Positions 1-10,646 of a stretch of 64,000 nt of DNA are shown piece by piece (the stretch's first letter is position 1; each line of letters begins with the position of its first letter). This stretch comes from Pachyseris speciosa. Taxonomy: Eukaryota; Cnidaria; Anthozoa; Scleractinia; Pachyseridae. Under the pieces are notes generated by a model. The model had not been told where the DNA came from and searched no databases. It was given only the letters and a program-made list of their open reading frames with translations. Position numbers and translations under genes: made by a program. The stretch is from assembly GCA_016490735.1 (NCBI GenBank), contig JAEMWC010000365.1, positions 600,001-664,000 on the forward strand, in the 5' to 3' direction.

Positions 1-299
1 CCTCTCACCCCAACCAGTGACAATCCAGCTGATCTAGAAGCCTAATCATTTGCTCTTACTCCGACCAAATTGCATCATGCGACCAGGTATTTTCTATAAG
101 GTGGATCTGTACTGTAGGCGCAGATGGAAACAAATCCAGTACTTAACAAATGTGTTTTGGAAAAGATGGCTTTTCAGAGTACCTACCTACCCTCCAAGAG
201 CATCAGAAGTGGATGAGATGATCACGAAATCTTGTCACTGGATACTTGGTATTGGTTGTAGACAAGAAAGTACACCGTGGTCAATGGCCGCTGGGCATA
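1..299. other. Unassigned AT-rich sequence at window start
   Basis: No convincing coding sequence, RNA or repeat structure was recognised. Open frames here are short and have no familiar motif. Confidence 0.4.
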
Positions 300-994
300 G
301 AAAACGTCATTTCAAAATCTAACTTCTCGGTTTTAAAATTCTTTCGCGATCATTCCAGTTTGTCCAACTTTTTTCTGAGCTTTACCTACTATAAAGATTA
401 CAATACAGAATATTTACAGAATATTTACCATGACACTACATTAGAAGTACTAGCACGGATGATGATAGCAATAATATTACACTACAACTGGGGTTCGATA
501 AAACAGGTAAAAAATTTTAAGGTATCTTGATACTAAGTTACAATGTACTTCCCAAGTAGCAGAAAAGAAAATCCCCACACAACAACATCGACAATTTAAC
601 ATAAAGAAGGAGTTGCAACACACAAGGAAAAGAAACTTAATTACAAGGATCTAACACCAAGGACTACACTCGAGCTACAATAAACTGGGGTTAAGGTTAA
701 TAATTCAAGGTGTTCTATTTGCAAAAAAATGTTAAGTCATCTCTAACTTGGAAAATGCTTGTGAATTCATCAGGAGCTGTGAACTTTGAACGACGTCAAA
801 GTCAGGAAAAAGAAAGAAAATTTTCTGCCATGGGCTTGCGGTATCGAGAAAACGTAACACTTGGACCTTTCACATTGTTGTTTTGCAGAGGACAACAAAA
901 AAATGTACCAAATGCGAGGCCCTGTTTACAAGCAGTTTGGGTAAACCTAGTGCTAGGATTACCCTAGCAGAAGGGTTACTCTATCGCTCCCACA

Positions 995-1025
<31 letters not shown>

Positions 1026-1806
1026 CATCCTTCGTATTTACAAGGCAGCCAGGGATACCCTAGCAGTAGGGTAACCCTAGCTGAGCTCTAGGGTAGCACT
1101 AGCGCCAGGGTAACCCTAGCTCCCTTGTAAACGCTCTGCTAGGGATTACTCGCCCACCCGGGACAACATTTCAATTGTTTCCAGACCCTTTGAATGTTGG
1201 CAGCAAACGGCAATCATGGCGGACCATGTACAACGCGGGGTTCAAGGCGTTATAATCTTCGTTTTCTCTCAGAAACAGATAACTTTACTAGTGCAAGATT
1301 GGTAACTATCCTTTTCTCGAATAACTTCCCCCAGCATTGATCTGTGCGGCCACGTTTTCTTTGTAATCTTCTTCGTCGAATTACTCTCCCGTTTCCTCTA
1401 ATGCTACACTCGAGAGAATGACATTCGTTTGATATTGTAACTTGTTTTCGTTGTTTAGAAATAAGAAGGTAAAATAAGAAGGTAACAAAACATCATTCCA
1501 TAACACTAGAAAGTAGTAATAACAGGCAGTACAGACAGGAGGACCGAAGTACTTAGCGGAACTGTTCTCTGTTATTTGCGATTAAGTTGTCCCGGGTGGT
1601 AGGGTAACCCTACTTGTGAAATTTTGCATGAAAACCCGGGCTATCTTTGATCCTTTTGCTACGGTAATCCTACCACTAGGGGTACCCTCTTTGATTGAAT
1701 ACAGGGCCCTCAACGCACGTGCAAAGCCATTGTTTTTACTCATTAAACCTATTGATTGTGGCGTTCTCGTTGCCGTTCCCGTCCTCGTTCACGCCTTAAG
1801 CTCGCG
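300..1806. repeat. TIR element copy (25.1-kb family) split by insertions
   Basis: Three blocks match the intact element at 25100-25474: about 300-370 (GATCATTCCAGTTTGTCC and flanks), about 790-905 (TTGTTGTTTTGCAGAGGAC then a poly-A-rich stretch) and about 1712-1806 (TTTTTACTCATTAA, then the CCCGTCCTCGTT terminal motif). The sequence between blocks 2 and 3 is a second inverted-repeat element (916-1711). The sequence between blocks 1 and 2 (about 370-790) is unmatched in the 25-kb copy and may be another insertion or the longer ancestral interior. The left terminus is diverged, so the left limit is approximate. Confidence 0.55.
916..1711. mobile_element. Nonautonomous inverted-repeat element with AGGGTWACCCT palindromes
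   Basis: The ends are imperfect inverted repeats about 60 bp long. The left end begins GAGGCCCTGTTTACAAG and the right end, read on the minus strand, begins GAGGGCCCTGTATTC; both continue into a GCTAGGATTACC-like block. Inside are nested inverted repeats: CACCCGGGACAAC near 1155 against GTTGTCCCGGGTG near 1587, and TTTACAAGG near 1037 against CCTTGTAAA near 1119. GGGTAACCCTA recurs at least four times. A pyrimidine run lies at 1000-1026. Flanks AATGC and AACGC could be an imperfect 5-bp target duplication. No transposase is encoded. The superfamily is not recognised. Confidence 0.55.
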
Positions 1807-3030
1807 CTAATTGTATATGGTTTGACTGAATTTTAGTCACACTTCCCCGTATGAGAATACCCTTGGTGCCGAACTGGTGTCTGCTTAGGAAAATGCCCGC
1901 TTACAGGAGTTTAAAAGACCGAATCGAAGGTACCGTAAGAGGTAGGGGTGTGTCAGCCTGGCCTCATTAGAATTCGCAAGTCTAAGTTGCATAAACAAAA
2001 GAACACTGCATATAAGAGTGACGGGATACCGGAGACGTTTGAGAAACTGTACGCTGTCGCTAAATGAACACAAAAATCGACAGAGCTGTAATATAATTTG
2101 AGTTCCGTAGTGTCACTCGACTTCAAGAGGTTTGTACTTTTGAGGGAATAGCCCCGACCGTGCCTTTAAAAAAATGTTCGCTTCCTCTAACGAGAGATGT
2201 CCATTTAAAGGACGTCATAAATGCATCAAATCACCTTTAAATGTTCAACGACAGTTTTTTATTTTTTTTTTCTTAATTCATTAATGTGCGTAATTAATTA
2301 GTTGAGAGAGAGCATGAACTCAAAGAAAAAGTGTTAGGAAGTCTATTGGTGAAGTAACGAAAAATGGTAAACGAGATTCTAATGATGACTAGAAGGGAAT
2401 TATTTTTTCTACAGTTAACGATTATTAAACCTGGAAGCAGAAGTGAATCGAACGGGAACTGGAAATAGCTCATGCAGTCCCCTCCACTACTCTCTCTGTT
2501 TGCCTTCCAACCATTATGAAAAGACTGTCCTTGGTGTCGAAAATTGATGCCGAAATACCGAAAATCAAGTATCACATAAGTAAAATTAACAATGAAAGAT
2601 AAAGAAAGGTAATTTTTGAGTTGACATCGAAACATTTTTTTCAGACAATGACGACGGTATTTCAGCGTCCTACACGCCAATTGAGGTCGTTTTTGATATA
2701 TTCTTCAGCGGCTGGATATCCCAATAAAAAAGCTGTGTCAACTTTTAATTTCGAAATTTGACTCACTAATAAAACAAAACCAGACAGAAAAGACAAACAT
2801 GTTTGAAATTCACGGCAAATATTGCTCCTCAGTAATTTTTCAAATTAAAAGAGATAAGAGCTGCGCGAACGTTTCAATTTGGTACTATTTGTTTTAACAA
2901 AGAATTAGAAGTCCAAGAAGTATGATTTTCGTCTCGATCCAGAAATTAAAAATGTATTTTAAGCAAGTGGTGAAAACTGAAATGATTTTGTTGTTGCTAA
3001 GGAAATGTTCGTGACTTTCAAATATGCATG
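1807..3030. other. Intergenic DNA, nothing recognised
   Basis: AT-rich sequence with several poly-A/T runs. A 128-codon minus-strand open frame at 2294-2680 has no recognised domain and no start or splice context that would support it. Confidence 0.4.
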
Positions 3031-3032
3031 TT

Positions 3033-3360
3033 TCACAGTCCACGTTGATAGATGTTCATAACAACTGGTTTCAGTTGATCACTTACCACATTCATAGCTT
3101 CGAAGCAGCCAACGTTGGTGAGAATTTATCATCTTTTCTTGATTCCCCCTCACGGTTAGTTGATATTACATACTTTCACATACTTTTCACTTTGAAAGGC
3201 TGCACTGAATGAGGCGTTTCCGAAAACAAATTTGGGACTTTTTCATGTAATTTTGATGTAGATTTATTTCGCTTGCTTTTCCCTATGCATGCTATTATCT
3301 GTCTTATGGAAATATTCTATGATCACGAATGGATTTATCAGTAGCCGCTACTTGCGAAGA
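3033..3360 (+). repeat. Segment duplicated at 23.28-23.70 kb
   Basis: This stretch, just upstream of the trefoil gene, is colinear with 23285-23700. Shared landmarks in the same order include ACAGTCC...GATARATGTTCA, the AGCTTC block, TACTTTTCAC, GTAATTTTGATGT, ATTTATTTCG-like sequence, GAAATATTC and AGCCGCTA. Divergence is substantial with many small indels, so the duplication is old or both are copies of a dispersed repeat. Confidence 0.5.
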
Positions 3361-3913
3361 ACAAGTACATACACACATCTAATTGATATTTTTTTGTGCG
3401 CGTATGTTGTTCGGCTCCTAGTAGCCAGTATGAAACATAAGCTAAGAAATCAAAAAATAGTTTGAAACAACTGGCAAAGGGTATCAATACAGGCAAGGTA
3501 TTCTTGCGTGCCATATGAGTTGAAAACCAGACCTATCCTTTACCGCGGGGATTCGGTCAACATCCTTGATGAAATTCAAATGAAGTGGTTGGATGATATA
3601 CACAGAAATACTAGAGAATATACTGCATTTTAACACTTCAGAGTAAAGTTGAAAGGATCTAAAACTTCAAGTCCACGTGAGTGAATAGTCTCGGTTGAAG
3701 GTATTTGTCTTTTCTGCAGCTAAATATTTCTTTCTGATTTGCCTTCGGGTCTAGCTTATTCTTATCGGAAATTTTACGGAATAATGAAAAAAGTCCAAGA
3801 AAGTTAGCGCGTGCTCCCCGTCCTCAAAGTTTGCTATAGCCATCCAATCTTGGTAGGTTAACTTTACAAGGAAACGTAGTTTTATTTCGTTTGCTCTTCG
3901 ACAGAGTACTAAA

Positions 3914-4013
3914 ATGGAAAGACGATTCGTGGTTTCCATAATGGTGATGTTTAGCATAGCTGCTGTGACGGCGAAGCCAACTTGGGAAGACGTTCAAGAC
4001 CCTGCCTCATCAG
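3914..4013 (+). CDS. Exon 1: signal peptide of the trefoil gene
   Basis: ATG at 3914 starts 33 codons plus one base before the donor GTAAAA. The product begins with MERR and a hydrophobic core and has a plausible signal peptidase site after VTA, leaving a short acidic linker before the trefoil exons. This ATG is chosen because the signal peptide follows directly. No clear TATA box was seen just upstream. Confidence 0.65.
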
Positions 4014-7000
4014 GTAAAATTTCTGCAGTTAAAATTGATTAGGCCAAGAGGGAAGGGGAGCTTATACAGCCTAGGTAAATTTGCCTGTTCCTTAATTAAG
4101 AGGCAGTCCCGCTAAAAGCGGTCCTCTCGACTTGGCGACCAAAAAAAGTTTTCCTTTATTTTTGACCATGAAAAGGCTTTGTTACACATGTTTAAGAAAT
4201 GCTATAATTATTTTCCAATTCTTTATATTTTTGCGCCGCCACAGGCCCAAATTGAATTTTGGCTCACCTGTCCGAACTGATAGCGATCGAAAGTGTAAAT
4301 TTCACAGATTTTGTCAAGCACGCTCTGACTGCAAAAATCTAGCTCACTGAATTATATTTTGCTACAAGTTACAAGGTGTATTCAGTTAGTTCACAGACTA
4401 AATATAGAAACTTACAAAAAAATCTTACGCGTTCCAGCGTGATTAGAAGACACCCTTCTCTTGAGCCTTAATTTGCATATCGAAAACTAACCATAAAAAG
4501 GAAGGAAATCTCAAAAGTTTGGCCTAAATCCTGATAAAAAAAAAAAAAGAGCAAAGTCTATACTCCAATGGACTCGTATATTGCTTCAAACCGGCGGGTA
4601 TCACCTTAGCTTCCACACACCACGAGCTCAAAATTGACGAAAATCCATGTGTTTACATAATTATCGTTGGTGTCAAATACATTTGCATAATTCTAAATTC
4701 CGAAAACATGTTTTTTTCACCGTTCAGATTCTTTTACTGGCCTTCTAAACAATGGGTCTGAACTTCTTTTAATGATTGTATGCAATAGAAGTCTTGTGTT
4801 GTGGTAAAACGTTGCGAAAACATTATCAGTCTTTATGCCTTGCGAGACCCACAAAGTAAACATTGGCAGTTGTAAGTAGTCTATCAAATAAATTTCGTTA
4901 GTTCACCTTGTAAACCATGACATGGAAAATACCAAATTCTAAAGTCAAAGTTTTGCAATTTGGTAATTGTAGACGTTATATGCATCTTGAGGGAACACAC
5001 AAACATAAAATACATTATGCTAATAATTTTGAAACAACCACATGCAAACATACACTCACGGCCTGCCCACTGAGAAAATGCTCTGAATACTTCTTGCAAA
5101 CACAAGCGACCCGATTCAATGGCACTACTTTCTGCAAATTTCTTTCTATCATTGATGGTTTTCATGCGGCTGCACGTTGCAGTACTACTTCCATGCAGGC
5201 GCTGATCCACGGGAGGTGAAATGAGTGAATTTTCACCCCCCCCCCCCCTTTTTTTCTGAGCCCCCCTTCTTTCTTTCTTTTTATTTTCTTATCCCTCAAA
5301 TATTCAAATAATATTACGTTTCGGGATTGTCGCGTACGCTTTTTGACTTTCTTGGGAAAAACCTTTCCCGAAACAGCTGTATATTAACGGGAAAAAACTC
5401 GGTTCGTAACTTATATGTACGAACCTCTGAACTCCTTTAGCAAGAAGTATATATTACCAGAAATTTGCGACATCAAACTTCGCGATGGTTATGCATATGA
5501 TTGCTGATGGGTTGGATAGATCAAGAAAAAAATCACTGTACTGTGACTTCTCGATACTTGGCCCATGTAAGAACAGGAATTTTGCATGTAATAACATAGT
5601 ATTATTTTATATATATATATATATATACATTGTAAACAATTATTCACATATAAGTGGAGGCCGGTGGAAAGTGGTAGTTCGTGCCGCTCGGAAAATAAGC
5701 AACACTATTCCTCGAGAACGAGGTAGACAATTATCGTTTTAAACCCAAGCAGTAGACAACTATCTTGGATATAGTATATAACTGAATGGCCAATCAGAAT
5801 GCGCGAAAACTTTTTTTTCCCAAGGTACGTGTTTTGACAATTTTTTTCATACTTTCCAAACATATACGAATGAAAAGCTGTCGCTCCGCTTTTATACTTG
5901 GGCGATTGTTTCTCATTTAGAAGCGGACAGAGTTTAAGAGAAGACATAAATAAACGATTATTCAAGTATCAACGGATCCAGTGACTGATGGATGGCTAGA
6001 TTGATGGAGGGAAGGACCAGGATAGAAAAGATAGAAAGAAAAAAAAGATAGAAAACTTTATTTCATCACGGTAGTTTTGTTCAAAAAAGGTAAAATACAT
6101 TATTTAGAGCTAAAATACAATTAATGTTTAATTTATACAATGGATAGATCGATGGATTGATGCATGCATGCATGCATGCATGCATGCATGAACGGATGGA
6201 TGGCTGGATAGATGGATGGATGGATGGATGGATGGATGGATGGATGGGTGGGTGGGTAGATTCATGTTCCTTTTTGTAACGTGTTTTGTTCCTTTTTGTA
6301 ACTTGCGTTACTTTTTGTAACTTGTGTTTGGTTACGAAAAGGAACCTATGTTCCTTTTTGTAACCAAAGGTTACGAAAAGGAACATATGTTCCTTTTCGT
6401 AACTTAATAAGGTTACGAAAAGGAACAAGTGTTCCTTTTAGTAACTTAGTAAGGTTACAAAAAGGAACAAGTGTTCCTTTTAGTAACTTGATAACGTTAC
6501 GAAAAGGAACAAGTGTTAGAAACTCAAGATAATACTATTTTAAACCGGTATTCGTGCACTATATTATCCTGTAAGCTTCGATAGGAATATTCTTATGGAA
6601 ATAAAGACTTGCTAATTGGAAAATTTAGAGTTTTGCAGAGTTTTAAAAATGGAAGTAAGTCAAATACGTAACAAGGCATATTGCCCAGAAGAGGTGACAT
6701 CAGACTAAAGGGGTTCGTCGACACCAGTCCAGAGTAAAAGACGCTCGGCAAAGAGGAAATACCATGTGCTATGTAGTGAAGATGGTCAGAGTGAACACGA
6801 CACAGGTCCTCCATCGCCCAACAATGGAAGGAGAAGCATCTTCCACGTTCAAGATGTACCACCACATCGAAACCCTGCTAATTTACGGGGAAAACAGCCA
6901 TTTTACACTGGGATGCTGCTGGAAAGGAAATCAGTCCATTGGAAGAGACAAGGCAAGACAAGAATGGTAACGATGATGATGATTAAACAATCGTCGTCAG

Positions 7001-10000
7001 CACAGAGAAACGCCTAACCAGAAAGATCCCCGGGGAGGGGGGGAGGGGGGAGGGGGCTACTAAAAAACATTTAATTCGGGGAGGCTCCGCCCCAATGTCC
7101 GACCCCTTACCCTTTTATATACCATTTTTGACGGGAAAGGTACCCCTTTCGTATACCTTCCATTAGAACAGTACAGTCATTAGGTATGTGTGATCGAAAT
7201 ATTTTAATGAAAGGCCCTTTTAAATACCTAAATGGCAGAATTCCCTACCCTTTTATATACTTCGAATCGGAAAATCCCTACACTTTCATATACCTGAAGC
7301 GTGAAAAAGGTACCCCTTTCGGACGGAGCCTCCCCGTATAGGCCATTATAGGGAGTGCCCCCCCTCCCCCACCACCACCACCACCACCACTCGCCCCCCG
7401 GAGAAAGATCAAAGAAGCCAGTGGTGGGTTTTTTTGCAGAAGATGGGAGTAGCGAAGATACCGGTAGTGAAGACTGTATGTAGAGGAGGAAGCTGTACTT
7501 CCACATCGAAGCCCTGGTAGCTTACGGGGAGAGCAGATACTTCTTCACTGCGGGATGCAGCTGGAGGTGATGTTACTCCATAGGAAGCGACAAGACGAGA
7601 CAAGAATGGTGAGGACGGTGATCTTACAGTTGAAGTCAGCAAAAAAAAAAAAAAAAAAACAGTGTTGGTTGTTTTGCAGAAGATGAGAGTAGCGAAGATA
7701 CTGGCGATGATGATGATTATAAACCTCAAGATGACGAGAATGACAGTGAAAAGGATGAGGAGGTGGAAGATCAACGTGAAGATGACGAAGAACACCTAGA
7801 GAAGGTTAGCGACAAGACGCCAAGTCAGAGGGACCACTGCTTGATGAGAGATCATCTTATCACACGGCTGGTAATACTCGCCAACATGACGTTCGGAGAG
7901 CTAGCGAAAGCAACGCCAGATAAAGGTCAGATGGTGGTGAAATACAGGACGTTGACCTCTCTTGGACCTGCTCATCTGGTTCTGAGCCCTACCATTTACA
8001 CGTGGCTGCAGGCATTCGTAAAGGTCATGCGAAACAAAATACCAGGTGCAGGGACGAGCAGCGATGATCATGTCTTCATCAGCTCTACTGGAAACGCAAT
8101 GTCATCAGTCGTCCATGGGTTGGCGTAGCTGAACTTATTTTGGCAGAAAGCAACGGGTAATGTACTTGTCAGGGTGAACGCGGCGGCGTTTAGAAAGGCA
8201 GTAGTTTCCGCTGTACATGAAGAACATGGGCATCTGAAGAAGGATCTAGCAGACCTGATGGGCCACAATTAAAAGACAGCAGAAGAGTTCTACCTTATCC
8301 GTGCAATATCATGTACAGATCAGACGGAAGCTGAAGAAGAAGTTCCAGAGTGAGGTGGTGTCCCAACAGCAAGGTAGGTAGGAAGATCAAAGGGATCGGA
8401 ATTTGAAAAACGGTCGGCATCGCTGGACAGATGAGGAGAATGAAGCAGTGGAATCGGCATTTGAAATGGCTGTCAAGGAGAAATCCATTGATATACAAAC
8501 AGTAAAAGACATCGTTCCAGGGCACGAAATCCACAGTAAAATCGACGCAAGCAAAGTTAAGTCAGATGCTTTATAAAGGAAGCGGGGTCAAAGGAAAGTG
8601 GGCCAGCTCTTCCGACTGAGACTGAACGCAGCAGGACAAACTTCATCGCTTGTTCCTGGACGAGAAGTCAGAGGTTACGTCATTAGTGAGCCGTAAAGGA
8701 GGAACGACCTTCACAGATCATCAAACAGAAAAACATTGGTGGTTGTTTGGAGATTATATCGAAAGCAATGAAAGAATTACCCAAAATTATCTGAAGACCA
8801 CGATTGAAGAAGAAGATGAAGCAAGAAAAGATATGTTGGTTTTACGCCTCAGCAGCTTTTAGACAGTTGGGACAGAGCGAAGGAAGATTGCGCGTCTTCA
8901 AGATAAAAAAAGAGCAGGTCATCACCGGTAAGCACACTTGACTTGTATGCAATGCTTCGAGTGTACCATGACATAAGTTAAACACAGCTGTATTTACCAT
9001 GTTTCTTTAGAATAGTTTTGCCTTAAAATTTTAGAATTCAAGGGCTCAAAAAGACACTGAGCCATTGCAGCTAGAACGAGCATTTACATTCGTTAAGAAA
9101 GCCCATTTCATAGCTTAATTACTGTTGCTGTTAATTTAATTAAGTAAAGCTATTTTAAGGTTAAGTGGCTTAATGTTATTTCGTTATAATTGCTGAGCCA
9201 CTGTAGTTAGAACGAGCTTTAACATTCGTTAAGAAAAACCATTACATAGGTTAATTAATGTCACTCTTACTGTTAATTTAACTAAGAAAAGCCATTTTAG
9301 GCTTAAGTACTGTTACTGTTATTTCGTTAAAATTGCTTTTATTATAGAGCATTTGTTGTTAAAAAGGTATATGTTGGATTCTCTGAGGTGGCATTAACGT
9401 TACTTAATACCACTTGCAATATTATGATCACAAACAAAATTATGAGAAGCTCTTTTACCCTGTAGAAGGCCCAACTTACGGCATGTTCCTTTTTGTAACC
9501 TCGAGATTTCATGAATAAAATAAAAGACACGAACTTTTGGTAAAAGTGCATATATTCTCTTCACTCAATAAACATTATGCAATCAGGAAATGAAAGAAAA
9601 TTGTCATCAGAAAACTAACCAATAATTTTTGTATTGTACCCTATTCCACACTCTGCAATTGTTCCTTTTCGTAACATTAGCGCATTTCGAGTGCATTCGG
9701 GAAAAAATTAAAAACTCCCTTTTACATGGCATTACGATGTCAGTACTTTCACATTACATCGACAGAAGGGCAGGCTATATGATTCAATAAAAATCTTCGA
9801 TAGCCATGGTTTTAATAACCTAAAATATCACTTCGCATGGATTGAATAGATTTAGCAACATTTTAGCAACTTTTGTGTCTTCAGATAGCATTACCTTCCT
9901 GCGAAAGAGTCGCGTAAATTCTTTAAAACACAGCGAGATATTTCCAAACTCCTTGGACAATGTTGTAAGCTATTTGTCTTGATGTCCAATAACTTAAAGT

Positions 10001-10615
10001 GCCATCCATTGCATATTTCAAGAACTATTTTACTTTTAAGAATTGAAACCAAAAAACACTAACGTTTGAAAACTTTTCAAACCTTAGTCGACTATAAAAA
10101 GTATAGACTTACACTCGGTTTGAAAGCTGTGAGCTTTTAACACAAATTAAAATGTTTCAGGAAGTTCTCTGGCCAATGTGCACCTTAGTTAACGCAATAT
10201 ATCCGCGCGATTTGCTTTATTTTCGGATTTATAACACTTTCCCGTTCAGAAACCTGACGAGTGTTCCTTTTCGTAACATTTTTGACTTTGTCAAAATGTT
10301 ACGTCGCTAAATTTCAATCTTAGTTAAAGCTTTCTTTACTGCCGAAAAAACTCCTTAAAATCTTCCCATTACTTCAACTTTGGTTTTAAAAACATGCTGC
10401 AAATTAAATATGGCTAAGTTAGAAAATAGGTTACGAAAAGTACTGACGATGAATCTAAGGGTGGGTGGATAGATGGATGGATGGATCGATGGATGGGTGG
10501 GTGGATAGGTGGATGGATGGATGGATGAAGGGAGAAAGGGAGGGAGGGAGGCAAAGGGAGGTAAGGATTGATTGATTGATTGATTGATTGGTTGGTTGGT
10601 TGGTTGGTTGGTTGG

Positions 10616-10646
<31 letters not shown>

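Larger units (their letters stand above)
6730..8870 (+). pseudogene. Crypton-like tyrosine recombinase pseudogene A
   Basis: The recognisable part is the open frame at 7763-8128 and its continuation in the same frame through a TAG (8126-8128) and a TAA (8270-8272). Tyrosine-recombinase core motifs are visible: [26 protein letters not shown] and, after the stop, TAEEFY with the presumed nucleophilic Tyr. An acidic low-complexity stretch precedes the core. After 8400, a [11 protein letters not shown] segment resembles the SANT-like tail found on related recombinases. A Cys-poor upstream segment at about 6730-7014 is repeated in degenerate form at 7480-7640, and a MITE sits between. Many later stops and frame changes make it dead. 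It lies inside intron 1 of the trefoil gene, in the same orientation. Confidence 0.65.

Noticed and set aside
940..1130. Interstitial telomere repeat
   Set aside because: GGGTAACCCTAG words are palindromic, not tandem TTAGGG, and belong to an inverted-repeat element.
2294..2680. 128-codon minus-strand ORF
   Set aside because: No recognised domain, low-complexity Phe/Ile/Ser-rich composition expected of AT-rich noncoding DNA, and no splice or start support.
4884..5219. Overlapping sense/antisense ORFs of about 100 codons
   Set aside because: No conserved motif, intronic position and chance-like composition.
6341..6477. Steroid receptor response elements (GGAACANNNTGTTCC-like palindromes)
   Set aside because: The spacing is 2 bp between hexamers rather than 3, and classical steroid receptors are not known in cnidarians; the sites sit in a repeat array.
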